From CAYPXJ01 sp964414595 (GTDB lineage: Bacteria > Pseudomonadota > Alphaproteobacteria > Rickettsiales > CAIJLX01), in contig CAYPXJ010000042.1 of assembly GCA_964414595.1 (NCBI GenBank), positions 1-13,375 of the forward strand: a stretch of DNA of 13,375 nt, given 5' to 3'. Shown here in pieces: positions 1 to 6,512 of this stretch. The notes beneath the pieces were generated by a model. That model worked only from the letters and a program-made list of their open reading frames with translations, was not told the origin of the DNA and did no database searches. Position 1 is the first letter of the stretch. Every line of letters begins with the position of its first letter. The position numbers and the translations under genes are program-made.

Positions 1-41
1 GTATATAACAAGGAAACTTAAGCTATCGAAAATAAGCTGCT

Positions 42-983
42 TCATGCTTTTGCTTCAAGAAAACGCGCGGCATCCAGCGCGGCCATGCAGCCTGTGCCCG
101 CAGCCGTAACGGCTTGACGATAGGTTTTATCCTGCACATCGCCCGCCGCAAAGACGCCGGGAATATTAGTATTCACCGTGCCGGGCTTGGTGAGGATATA
201 ACCTTCCTTATCCATATCAATTTTGCCTTGGAAAATATCCGTATTGGGCTTGTGGCCAATGGCAATAAAAATCCCATCGACTTTGCGCTCGCTGATTTGC
301 CCCGTTTTTGTGTTTTTTAATTTTGCACCTGTAACAGAGAGCGGTTCTTCCGTACCAACCACTTCCTCCAGCGCGGAATCCCAAATCACTTCAATATTGG
401 GGTGCTTGAACAAACGATCCTGCAGAATTTTTTCCGCACGGAAACTATCGCGGCGGTGAACCACCGTCACTTTACGCGCGTGTTTGGTGAGATAGAGCGC
501 CTCTTCCACTGCCGTATTGCCGCCACCGACAACGATGACATCTTTACCTTTAAAGAAAAATCCATCGCATGTCGCGCAGCCGGAAACGCCAAAGCCCTGA
601 AATTTCGCTTCACTTGGCAGGCCAAGCCATTTCGCCTGTGCGCCCGTTGCGATAATCACCGAGCCACCTTCATATACGTCACCCGACTCACCTTTTGCTA
701 TAAAAGGCTGCTTGCTGAAATCCACTTCCGCAATGTGATCGTGAATAATTTTTGTGCCGACATGCTCGGCCTGTTTCTGCATTTGCTCCATCAACCACGG
801 ACCTTGAATCACGTCAGCAAAACCGGGGTAATTTTCTACGTCTGTAGTGATAGTAAGCTGCCCGCCCGGCTGCATACCGCTAACGAGAATAGGCTGCAGA
901 TTGGCGCGCGCGGCGTAAATCGCCGCCGAGTAGCCGGCAGGGCCGGAGCCGATAATCAGCACATTGGTTTTATGTGTTGTCAT
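42..983 (-). CDS. trxB: Thioredoxin-disulfide reductase (TrxB)
   Basis: Cytosolic FAD enzyme that uses NADPH to reduce oxidised thioredoxin. The 313-residue length is normal for the low-molecular-weight bacterial class. Visible motifs: the N-terminal FAD-binding GSGPAG at residues 12-17, the redox-active CATC (C136, C139), the NADPH-binding VVGGGNTA around 151-158 followed by the 2'-phosphate-binding HRR (176-178), and the C-terminal FAD motif GVFAAGD. The chosen ATG puts the FAD motif at the usual distance from the N-terminus. The Shine-Dalgarno signal before it is weak. The gene lies 45 bases downstream of the peroxiredoxin on the same strand, which fits a thioredoxin-dependent peroxide-reduction unit. 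That thioredoxin is the partner is known for the family; pairing with this particular peroxiredoxin is inferred from adjacency. No thioredoxin gene is in the window. Confidence 0.97.
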   Translation of the reverse strand: MTTHKTNVLIIGSGPAGYSAAIYAARANLQPILVSGMQPGGQLTITTDVENYPGFADVIQGPWLMEQMQKQAEHVGTKIIHDHIAEVDFSKQPFIAKGESGDVYEGGSVIIATGAQAKWLGLPSEAKFQGFGVSGCATCDGFFFKGKDVIVVGGGNTAVEEALYLTKHARKVTVVHRRDSFRAEKILQDRLFKHPNIEVIWDSALEEVVGTEEPLSVTGAKLKNTKTGQISERKVDGIFIAIGHKPNTDIFQGKIDMDKEGYILTKPGTVNTNIPGVFAAGDVQDKTYRQAVTAAGTGCMAALDAARFLEAKA

Positions 984-1028
984 AGGAATAATATAAGCAG
1001 CGTAAGGCCGGAAAACCAGCCCCTGCCC

Positions 1029-1631
1029 TTAAAGCGAAGATGCCTTCTTTGACAGATATTTAGCAACGCCATCAGCAGTCGCCGTCATGCCTGCATCGCC
1101 TTTATTCCAGTTCGCCGGGCACACTTCGCCATGCTGATTATGGAAATCAAGCGCATCCACCATGCGAATCGCTTCGTCCACATTACGGCCGAGCGGCAGA
1201 TCATTCACCACCTGGTGACGCACCACGAAATTTTCATCGATAAGGAACGTGCCGCGCAGTGCAATCGCATCATCGATGAGCACGTCGTAGGCACGCGCAA
1301 TATTCTTTGTTAAGTCAGCAACCAACGGGAATTTAATCTGGCCAATGCCACCTTGATTTACCGGCGTATTCTTCCAGGCAATATGCGTGAAATGCGAATC
1401 GACGCTGACGCCAATCACTTCCGTTTTACGCTTCTTGAATTCGTCGTAACGATTGCCGAACGCAATAATTTCCGAAGGGCACACAAAGGTAAAATCGAGC
1501 GGATAGAAAAACAGAATGCCTTTCTTACCTTTGAGATACGATTTCAAATTAAATTTTTCATTGATCGTATTATCGCCGAGTACAGCCTTTGCCGTAAAAT
1601 CCGGTGCTGTTTTATTAACAAGAACGCTCAT
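1029..1631 (-). CDS. Typical 2-Cys peroxiredoxin (Prx1/AhpC family)
   Basis: Thiol peroxidase that reduces H2O2 and organic hydroperoxides, normally recycled by thioredoxin and TrxB or by AhpF. With the ATG at 1631 the protein has 200 residues, typical for the family. The peroxidatic cysteine is C51 in FTFVCPSE and the resolving cysteine is C171 in GEVCPANW. An open frame continues 18 codons upstream to 1685, but a strong ribosome site (GGAGGG, 6 bases before this ATG) and the family-like start MSVLVNKTAPDF fix the start at 1631. The GGLG-type loop is GGIG (residues 94-97) and the C-terminal helix carries YL (192-193) where sensitive eukaryotic enzymes have YF. The gene lies 54 bases after the ELM1-family gene and 45 bases before trxB, whose product is its likely electron donor through thioredoxin. 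Confidence 0.95.
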   Translation of the reverse strand: MSVLVNKTAPDFTAKAVLGDNTINEKFNLKSYLKGKKGILFFYPLDFTFVCPSEIIAFGNRYDEFKKRKTEVIGVSVDSHFTHIAWKNTPVNQGGIGQIKFPLVADLTKNIARAYDVLIDDAIALRGTFLIDENFVVRHQVVNDLPLGRNVDEAIRMVDALDFHNQHGEVCPANWNKGDAGMTATADGVAKYLSKKASSL

Positions 1632-1637
1632 GAGTAA

Positions 1638-1643
1638 CCCTCC
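1638..1643 (-). promoter_or_regulatory. Strong ribosome binding site of the peroxiredoxin
   Basis: Read on the minus strand this is GGAGGG, six bases before the ATG at 1631. It is one of the best Shine-Dalgarno matches in the window. It decides between the internal start at 1631 and the longer open frame beginning at 1685, and suggests high translation, as expected for an abundant peroxidase. Confidence 0.8.
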
Positions 1644-1685
1644 AAGGTTAGTGGAAATTTTTTGTAAACCGCGCCTGCCTTGCAA

Positions 1686-2735
1686 TCAAGCGGAAAATTC
1701 TGGATGTGCCTGCAAAAATTTTTGTTTTACAGCGCCTGCTAGCTGTACCGTATTTTCTAGGCGCCGCGGCTTATATTTAGAGTAGTGCTCAAAATTTTCT
1801 TTTACAAAAGACTTAGCATATCCCTGGTGTAGAAGCGTGTCGATAAAACGCTGATGTTTGGCGGGCAACCAATCTTCGCGTGAAAAAATAAATACCGGTT
1901 TTCCAGATGCGCACGCTTCCGAGCACATTGAAACTGAATCACCCGTCACCACGATATAATCCGCAAGTGCGATAAAACCATAATAGGGATTCGCGCGCGA
2001 TTTGTTATCATGCACATAGGCAGGCACGCGCAGCTCACTCTCAAGTGCTTTTATCGCTTCAGGCGGCGTGCGACCACTGGCAGTAATAAACACAGAAGCG
2101 CGCAGTGGAGAGGCAAACTCATTGATGCGCTGCGCCAGCTCCACCGCATCCTGTACACGCATATTGCGAACCCGCGTCTTGCCACCAACCAGCACCGCTA
2201 TATAAGGCTGTTTATAACGTTTGAAAGTCTGCTCCCATATCGCCGCTTCGGTTTGCAGAAAATCCGGGTTCACACGATTGGGGGCTCCCAAAAGCGTCAT
2301 CACAGCAGCATGGTCGGCAATAACATCATGCGAGGGCACCGCAATTACATCCATATCTTTTGCGGGCTGGCCGGGCCACATCACTTGCACGACAAAGGTT
2401 TTTCCTTCCGATTTTTTGCGAATATAAGCAGCGATAGGCGCAAGTTTTCGGCCCGCCGCAATTACAATATCCGGCCATGGCGGCGCGATATGATCACGCA
2501 CCGTCTTAGGTACACTTAGTAATGTTCCATGATACATTAAATTCGGAAGCTTACTTATTGTATTATAAACTATTTTCTTAATAACAAAAGGCCAGCCAAG
2601 TGCCTCTGCAATACCCAAAGATTGATTGGTATGCCCCGGTCGCTCGTCCGAAAGCACCCATACTTCAGGCAGTTTTTGTTCCTTTGCAATCATATATTGA
2701 TCCTGCGGCTTTTCGCCGATCGCCACTTCCATCAT
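1686..2735 (-). CDS. ELM1-family (DUF1022) protein, glycosyltransferase-like fold
   Basis: Member of the Mito_fiss_Elm1 family. The plant homologue ELM1 recruits a dynamin-related protein to mitochondria; the role of the bacterial members is not established to my knowledge. Seen here: the N-terminal signature VWVLSDERPGHTNQSLG (residues 26-41), then a two-lobed alpha/beta arrangement resembling GT-B glycosyltransferases, with VLVGG (181-185) and VVTGDSVSMCSEACASGKP (262-280), the strongest family motif. There is no signal peptide or obvious membrane segment, so a cytosolic or peripheral protein is likely. Start uncertain: the outer ATG at 2735 lies 14 bases after the purB stop with a poor ribosome site, whereas an in-frame ATG at 2693 (residue 15) has AGGA seven bases upstream (2701-2704) and would give 335 residues. 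Position between purB and the peroxiredoxin suggests co-transcription but does not reveal function. Confidence 0.88.
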   Translation of the reverse strand: MMEVAIGEKPQDQYMIAKEQKLPEVWVLSDERPGHTNQSLGIAEALGWPFVIKKIVYNTISKLPNLMYHGTLLSVPKTVRDHIAPPWPDIVIAAGRKLAPIAAYIRKKSEGKTFVVQVMWPGQPAKDMDVIAVPSHDVIADHAAVMTLLGAPNRVNPDFLQTEAAIWEQTFKRYKQPYIAVLVGGKTRVRNMRVQDAVELAQRINEFASPLRASVFITASGRTPPEAIKALESELRVPAYVHDNKSRANPYYGFIALADYIVVTGDSVSMCSEACASGKPVFIFSREDWLPAKHQRFIDTLLHQGYAKSFVKENFEHYSKYKPRRLENTVQLAGAVKQKFLQAHPEFSA

Positions 2736-2749
2736 TTCCGTAACCGAAT

Positions 2750-4063
2750 CTATTTTGCGCCAAAAACGCGTTTAAACAGCGTGTCTATATAGCGCCGGTG
2801 ATAGCGAATATCAAATAAAGCTTCGAGTTCCTTTGCTGGCAGATGCCGGGTGACATCTTTATCTTTCTTCAGCAATTCCACGAAAGGAGCTCGCTCCTGC
2901 CACACCTTCATCGCATTACGTTGCACGAGCTGATACGCATCCTCGCGGGAAACGCCTTGTTGCGTTAACGCAAGCAACACACGTTGTGAATAGATGAGCC
3001 CGTGCAACTTATCCAGATTTTGCTGGGCATTATCATCGTATATGACGAGGTTTTCTATTATATTTTTCAACCTGTTAATGGCAAAATCTAATGTAACGGT
3101 GACATCCGGCGCCATCATACGCTCTACCGAGGAATGGGAAATATCTCGCTCATGCCAGAGGGCCACATTTTCCAGCGCCGGAGTCACATATCCGCGCACC
3201 ACACGCGCCAGACCAGTAATATTTTCACTCAAAACCGGGTTACGTTTATGCGGCATAGCCGAGCTGCCCTTTTGGCCTTTGGAGAAAAATTCCTCCGCCT
3301 CCAACACTTCGGTACGTTGAAGATGGCGAATTTCAATAGCTACATTTTCAATAGACGCCGCAATAACGCCGAGCGTGGCAAAATACATTGCATGGCGATC
3401 CCGGGGGATCACTTGCGTGGAAACCGGCTCTGGCTTTAAGCCTAATTTCTTCGCGACATATTCTTCAATAACCGGGGGCACATTGGCAAATGTACCAACT
3501 GCACCAGAAATCGCACATGTTGATATATCTTCACGCGCCGCTTTTAACCGCACTAAATTGCGAGAAAATTCTGCATAGAAACGCGCAAACTTGATACCAA
3601 ACGTAACAGGCTCAGCGTGAATTCCGTGGCTTCGGCCAATACACATAACATGCTTGGTTTCGAAGGCGCGTTTTTTTAGCGCCGCGAGCAAATCCTCAAT
3701 ACCCTTAATCAAAATATCGCTAGCCTGTTTAAGCTGCACAGCTAAAGCCGTATCCAAAACATCGGAGCTTGTCATACCCTGGTGGAGAAAACGCCCTTCC
3801 TTACCCACAAAACGCTCTACAAATGTAAGGAACGCAATCACGTCATGTTTTGTAACTTTCTCGATATCATCAATTTCCGCCACATCTTTTGCCGAAAAAC
3901 TTTTGGGTGTCTTAGATTGAATAACTTTCAGTGATGCTTTCGGGATAATCCCCTCTTCCGCCATAGCTTCGGCTGCATACACTTCTATGTCACGCCAGAT
4001 ACGGTATTTATTTTCCTGCGTCCAAATGGCAACCATTTCCGGGCGGGAATAGCGGGGAATCAT
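2750..4063 (-). CDS. purB: Adenylosuccinate lyase (PurB)
   Basis: Catalyses two steps of purine synthesis: SAICAR to AICAR plus fumarate, and adenylosuccinate to AMP plus fumarate. It is a cytosolic homotetramer of the fumarase/aspartase superfamily. The 437 residues match the shorter bacterial type. Visible motifs: GMTSSDV (97-102), GRSHGIHAEP (143-152, containing the conserved histidine H146) and the superfamily signature GSSAMPHKRNP (266-276), whose mobile loop carries a catalytic serine. The start MIPRYSRPEM is the standard N-terminus of this type. AGGAG lies about eight bases upstream, inside the preceding gene. The start overlaps the stop of the PH-domain gene in an ATGA arrangement, so the two are probably translationally coupled. 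The ELM1-family gene follows 14 bases later. Confidence 0.97.
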   Translation of the reverse strand: MIPRYSRPEMVAIWTQENKYRIWRDIEVYAAEAMAEEGIIPKASLKVIQSKTPKSFSAKDVAEIDDIEKVTKHDVIAFLTFVERFVGKEGRFLHQGMTSSDVLDTALAVQLKQASDILIKGIEDLLAALKKRAFETKHVMCIGRSHGIHAEPVTFGIKFARFYAEFSRNLVRLKAAREDISTCAISGAVGTFANVPPVIEEYVAKKLGLKPEPVSTQVIPRDRHAMYFATLGVIAASIENVAIEIRHLQRTEVLEAEEFFSKGQKGSSAMPHKRNPVLSENITGLARVVRGYVTPALENVALWHERDISHSSVERMMAPDVTVTLDFAINRLKNIIENLVIYDDNAQQNLDKLHGLIYSQRVLLALTQQGVSREDAYQLVQRNAMKVWQERAPFVELLKKDKDVTRHLPAKELEALFDIRYHRRYIDTLFKRVFGAK

Positions 4064-4494
4064 GTAGCGTCTCCTAAAGCGAGTATGTTTTTGCGAAACT
4101 CAACGGGTTCATCGATAGAATGAATAATAGTTTTGCTGGTGCCTGTGCCACTGACAATTATGCTTCCATAATCCAGAATACGCCCCAACACCGATTGTTC
4201 GAGATTAAGGCTTTCCAAGCGATTACGCTGCAACTCGGCTGTAAACCGGCGAATAAATCCCACCTTAATAATCACACGTTTGTTGGTGATGGCAAATTCC
4301 GTCGTCTTGATATAAATAAACGCGCGAATCATTAGGCAAACGGCCAAAAAAGCAAAGCCAGCGAATAAAATGCTTCCTATAAAAAAGAAGGAAAAAAGTA
4401 GTAATACTGCGCCAGGCAGATACACCGCCCAGTGGAATTTCGCCTGATGGATAACTTCCTCACCGGGAAGCAGACTTTCGGAAACATAGCTCAT
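4060..4494 (-). CDS. Small membrane protein with bacterial PH domain (bPH2/DUF304)
   Basis: A 144-residue protein. After a short cytosolic-looking N-terminus (LLPGEEVIHQAKFHW) there are two closely spaced hydrophobic segments, about residues 24-41 and 42-62, likely a transmembrane hairpin. The rest (about 63-137) fits the bacterial PH-like (YdbS/YdbT-type) domain: EFAITNKRVIIKVGFI, then LQRNRLESLNLEQSVLGRILDYG, then a glycine-rich strand and IDEPVEFRK. The domain probably faces the cytosol. Its function is unknown in most bacteria. An in-frame stop about nine bases upstream of the ATG rules out a longer start. It is the first gene of the minus-strand block and overlaps purB by four bases. No standard Shine-Dalgarno sits at the usual distance. 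No link to purine metabolism can be read from the protein itself. Confidence 0.85.
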   Translation of the reverse strand: MSYVSESLLPGEEVIHQAKFHWAVYLPGAVLLLFSFFFIGSILFAGFAFLAVCLMIRAFIYIKTTEFAITNKRVIIKVGFIRRFTAELQRNRLESLNLEQSVLGRILDYGSIIVSGTGTSKTIIHSIDEPVEFRKNILALGDAT

Positions 4495-4505
4495 GATGGC
4501 ACATT

Positions 4506-4534
4506 ACTTTAGGGTGCTCCAGCCTCCTTCGCAA
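4506..4534 (-). promoter_or_regulatory. Candidate promoter of the PH-purB block
   Basis: Read on the minus strand: TTGCGA (4529-4534), a 17-base spacer, then TAAAGT (4506-4511). Both hexamers match the sigma-70 consensus at four of six positions. Transcription would begin only about five bases before the ATG at 4494. The location in the divergent intergenic region is right, but the match is weak and could be chance. Confidence 0.25.
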
Positions 4535-4566
4535 CCGGAATTTGACTACCGAAATCCGGGAAATTA

Positions 4567-4595
4567 TTGACCTTTAGGCCTATATTCTCTATGAC
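4567..4595 (+). promoter_or_regulatory. Candidate promoter of dxs
   Basis: TTGACC (4567-4572), a 17-base spacer, then TATGAC (4590-4595). The -35 box matches the consensus at five of six positions and the -10 box at four of six. Predicted initiation falls about seven bases after the -10 box, at or very close to the dxs ATG (4602). This is the best promoter-like pair in the 107-base divergent region, and its spacing would imply a leaderless or nearly leaderless dxs message. Confidence 0.4.
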
Positions 4596-4601
4596 ATCGG
4601 C

Positions 4602-6512
4602 ATGATTAAGACACCCCTTCTGGACAGCATAAAATCGCCACAGGATTTGAAATCCTTGAGCGATGACATGTTAAAAAAACTTGCCGCCGAGTTGCGGCAG
4701 GAAACAATTCATTGCGTCGCGCAAACTGGCGGCCATCTAGGCGCAGGCTTAGGTGTTGTTGAGCTGACGGTTGCGCTTCACGCGGTATTCGATGCACCAA
4801 AAGATAAAATCGTTTGGGATGTGGGTCATCAAACTTATCCGCATAAAATCCTCACAGGCCGACGCGAGCGTATGGATACGCTACGCCAGGGCGGGGGCGT
4901 ATCCGGCTTTACGCGCCGAGAAGAAAGTGACTACGATGCGTTTGGTGCTGGCCATAGCTCCACATCCATTTCCGCTGCACTTGGTATGGCCGTGGCACGC
5001 GATTTCAAAAAGGAAAATAATCATGTTATCGCCGTAATTGGCGATGGCGCGATGAGCGCTGGCATGGCGTATGAAGCCATGAATAATGCCGGCTTTATGA
5101 AAACACGTCTTATCGTAATTCTTAATGATAACGATATGTCTATTGCGCCCCCCGTTGGAGCAATGAGCCATTATCTTTCGCGGCTGATTTCATCTAAGCC
5201 CTACCGTTCGCTGCGTCACGCCGCTAAGCAAGTTGCCAGCCATCTACCGCAGCCCCTTGAACATGTCGCGCGTCGTGCGGAACATTTCGCACGAAATGTT
5301 ATGACCGGTGGCAATTTCTTTGAAGAGATGGGCTTTTATTATATTGGCCCTATTGATGGTCATAATCTGGACCACCTACTGCCCGTACTTCGTAATTTGC
5401 GCGATGCAAAAGGCGATGGGCCAGTGCTCGTGCATGTGGTGACGGAAAAAGGTAAAGGCTTCCAATCCCCTGAAGCTTCAAAAGAAAAATTCCATGCTGT
5501 CGCAAAGTTTGATGTAGTCACGGGGCAACAGAAAAAAGCATCTGCATCGCAACCTACTTACACGCAGGTTTTTGCTGAGAGCCTGATTCGCCTGGCGCGG
5601 GCCGACGAAAAAATTCTGGCGATTACCGCCGCCATGCCTTCTGGCACCGGCCTTGATAAATTCGCCGATGCTTTTCCCGAACGCTGTTTTGATGTCGGAA
5701 TAGCGGAGCAACATGCCGTTACTTTCGCGGCAGGTCTTGCAGCGGAAGGTTACAAGCCTTTTGCAGCCATTTACTCTACGTGTCTACAGCGCGCCTACGA
5801 TCAAGTCGTACATGATGTTGCAATTCAGAAATTACCCGTGAGATTTGCTATTGATCGCGCGGGCCTTGTCGGCGCAGATGGCGCAACGCATGCAGGTTCG
5901 TTTGATATTACTTATCTTGCTACCTTGCCAAATGTGGTTTTAATGGCAGCGGCGGACGAAGCAGAACTGGCGCAAATGGTGGCAACTTCTGCAATGATAG
6001 ACGATGCGCCGAGCGCATTCCGGTACCCGCGAGGAACCGGCACAGGCATTGCCATTCCGGAAATTTTAAAACCTCTCGCCATTGGCAAAGGCCGCGTGGT
6101 TCGAGAAGGAAACGACATCGCAATCCTTTCTTATGGCAGCAGGCTTTCTGATGCACTAAAGGCGGCTGATTTACTACAAAAACAAGGCATCAGCGCAACC
6201 GTTGCCGATGCGCGGTTTGCTAAACCACTTGATGAGCAACTCATTACATCTTTAGCCACACACCATGCGGCCCTTATCACAGTAGAAGAAGGTGCAATTG
6301 GTGGCTTCGGTTCGCATGTGGCGCAGTATTTAAGCCAGAAAAACTTATTGGAAAAAATACGATTCCGGAGCCTCTTCCTCCCCGATATATTTATGGAACA
6401 TGATACACCTGAAGCCCAGATTCACCAGGCTGGCCTTGATGCGGAAGCCATTGCACAGGCAGCCTATACGCTACGCGCTATAAAAAAATCGCCGCTAAAA
6501 GCAATTAAATAA
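4602..6512 (+). CDS. dxs: 1-deoxy-D-xylulose-5-phosphate synthase (Dxs)
   Basis: Thiamine-diphosphate enzyme that condenses pyruvate with glyceraldehyde-3-phosphate to DXP. This is the first step of the MEP isoprenoid pathway, and DXP also feeds thiamine and pyridoxal synthesis. The 636 residues are full length. Visible: QTGGHLGAGLG with H45; the ThDP/Mg motif beginning GDGAMSAG (147-154) and ending at NDND (175-178); the second pyrimidine-binding domain with GIAEQHAV (catalytic glutamate E369); DRAGLVGADGATHAG (418-432); and a C-terminal transketolase domain with a VEEG motif. The start MIKTPLLDSIKSPQDL aligns with the usual Dxs N-terminus, yet no Shine-Dalgarno precedes it. The gene stands alone on the plus strand, divergent from the PH-purB block, and its last eight bases overlap the end of the opposing dehydrogenase gene. 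Confidence 0.98.
   Translation: MIKTPLLDSIKSPQDLKSLSDDMLKKLAAELRQETIHCVAQTGGHLGAGLGVVELTVALHAVFDAPKDKIVWDVGHQTYPHKILTGRRERMDTLRQGGGVSGFTRREESDYDAFGAGHSSTSISAALGMAVARDFKKENNHVIAVIGDGAMSAGMAYEAMNNAGFMKTRLIVILNDNDMSIAPPVGAMSHYLSRLISSKPYRSLRHAAKQVASHLPQPLEHVARRAEHFARNVMTGGNFFEEMGFYYIGPIDGHNLDHLLPVLRNLRDAKGDGPVLVHVVTEKGKGFQSPEASKEKFHAVAKFDVVTGQQKKASASQPTYTQVFAESLIRLARADEKILAITAAMPSGTGLDKFADAFPERCFDVGIAEQHAVTFAAGLAAEGYKPFAAIYSTCLQRAYDQVVHDVAIQKLPVRFAIDRAGLVGADGATHAGSFDITYLATLPNVVLMAAADEAELAQMVATSAMIDDAPSAFRYPRGTGTGIAIPEILKPLAIGKGRVVREGNDIAILSYGSRLSDALKAADLLQKQGISATVADARFAKPLDEQLITSLATHHAALITVEEGAIGGFGSHVAQYLSQKNLLEKIRFRSLFLPDIFMEHDTPEAQIHQAGLDAEAIAQAAYTLRAIKKSPLKAIK

Noticed and set aside
1..41. 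Possible terminator or gene remnant after trxB
   Set aside because: Only 41 bases are available, with short AGCT palindromes but no convincing stem followed by a T-run. Nothing can be supported here.
402..1052. A 216-codon open frame on the plus strand opposite trxB
   Set aside because: It lies antisense to a clear trxB and shows no recognisable family motifs, no signal peptide and no ribosome site. It looks like a codon-bias shadow. The other long antisense frames (for example 2010-2519 opposite the ELM1 gene and 3654-3920 opposite purB) are rejected for the same reason.
4523..4529. A near-perfect Shine-Dalgarno (AAGGAGG on the minus strand)
   Set aside because: It lies about 29 bases before the PH-domain ATG, too far to act on it. 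An in-frame stop lies between, and no plausible start codon or gene follows at the normal distance.
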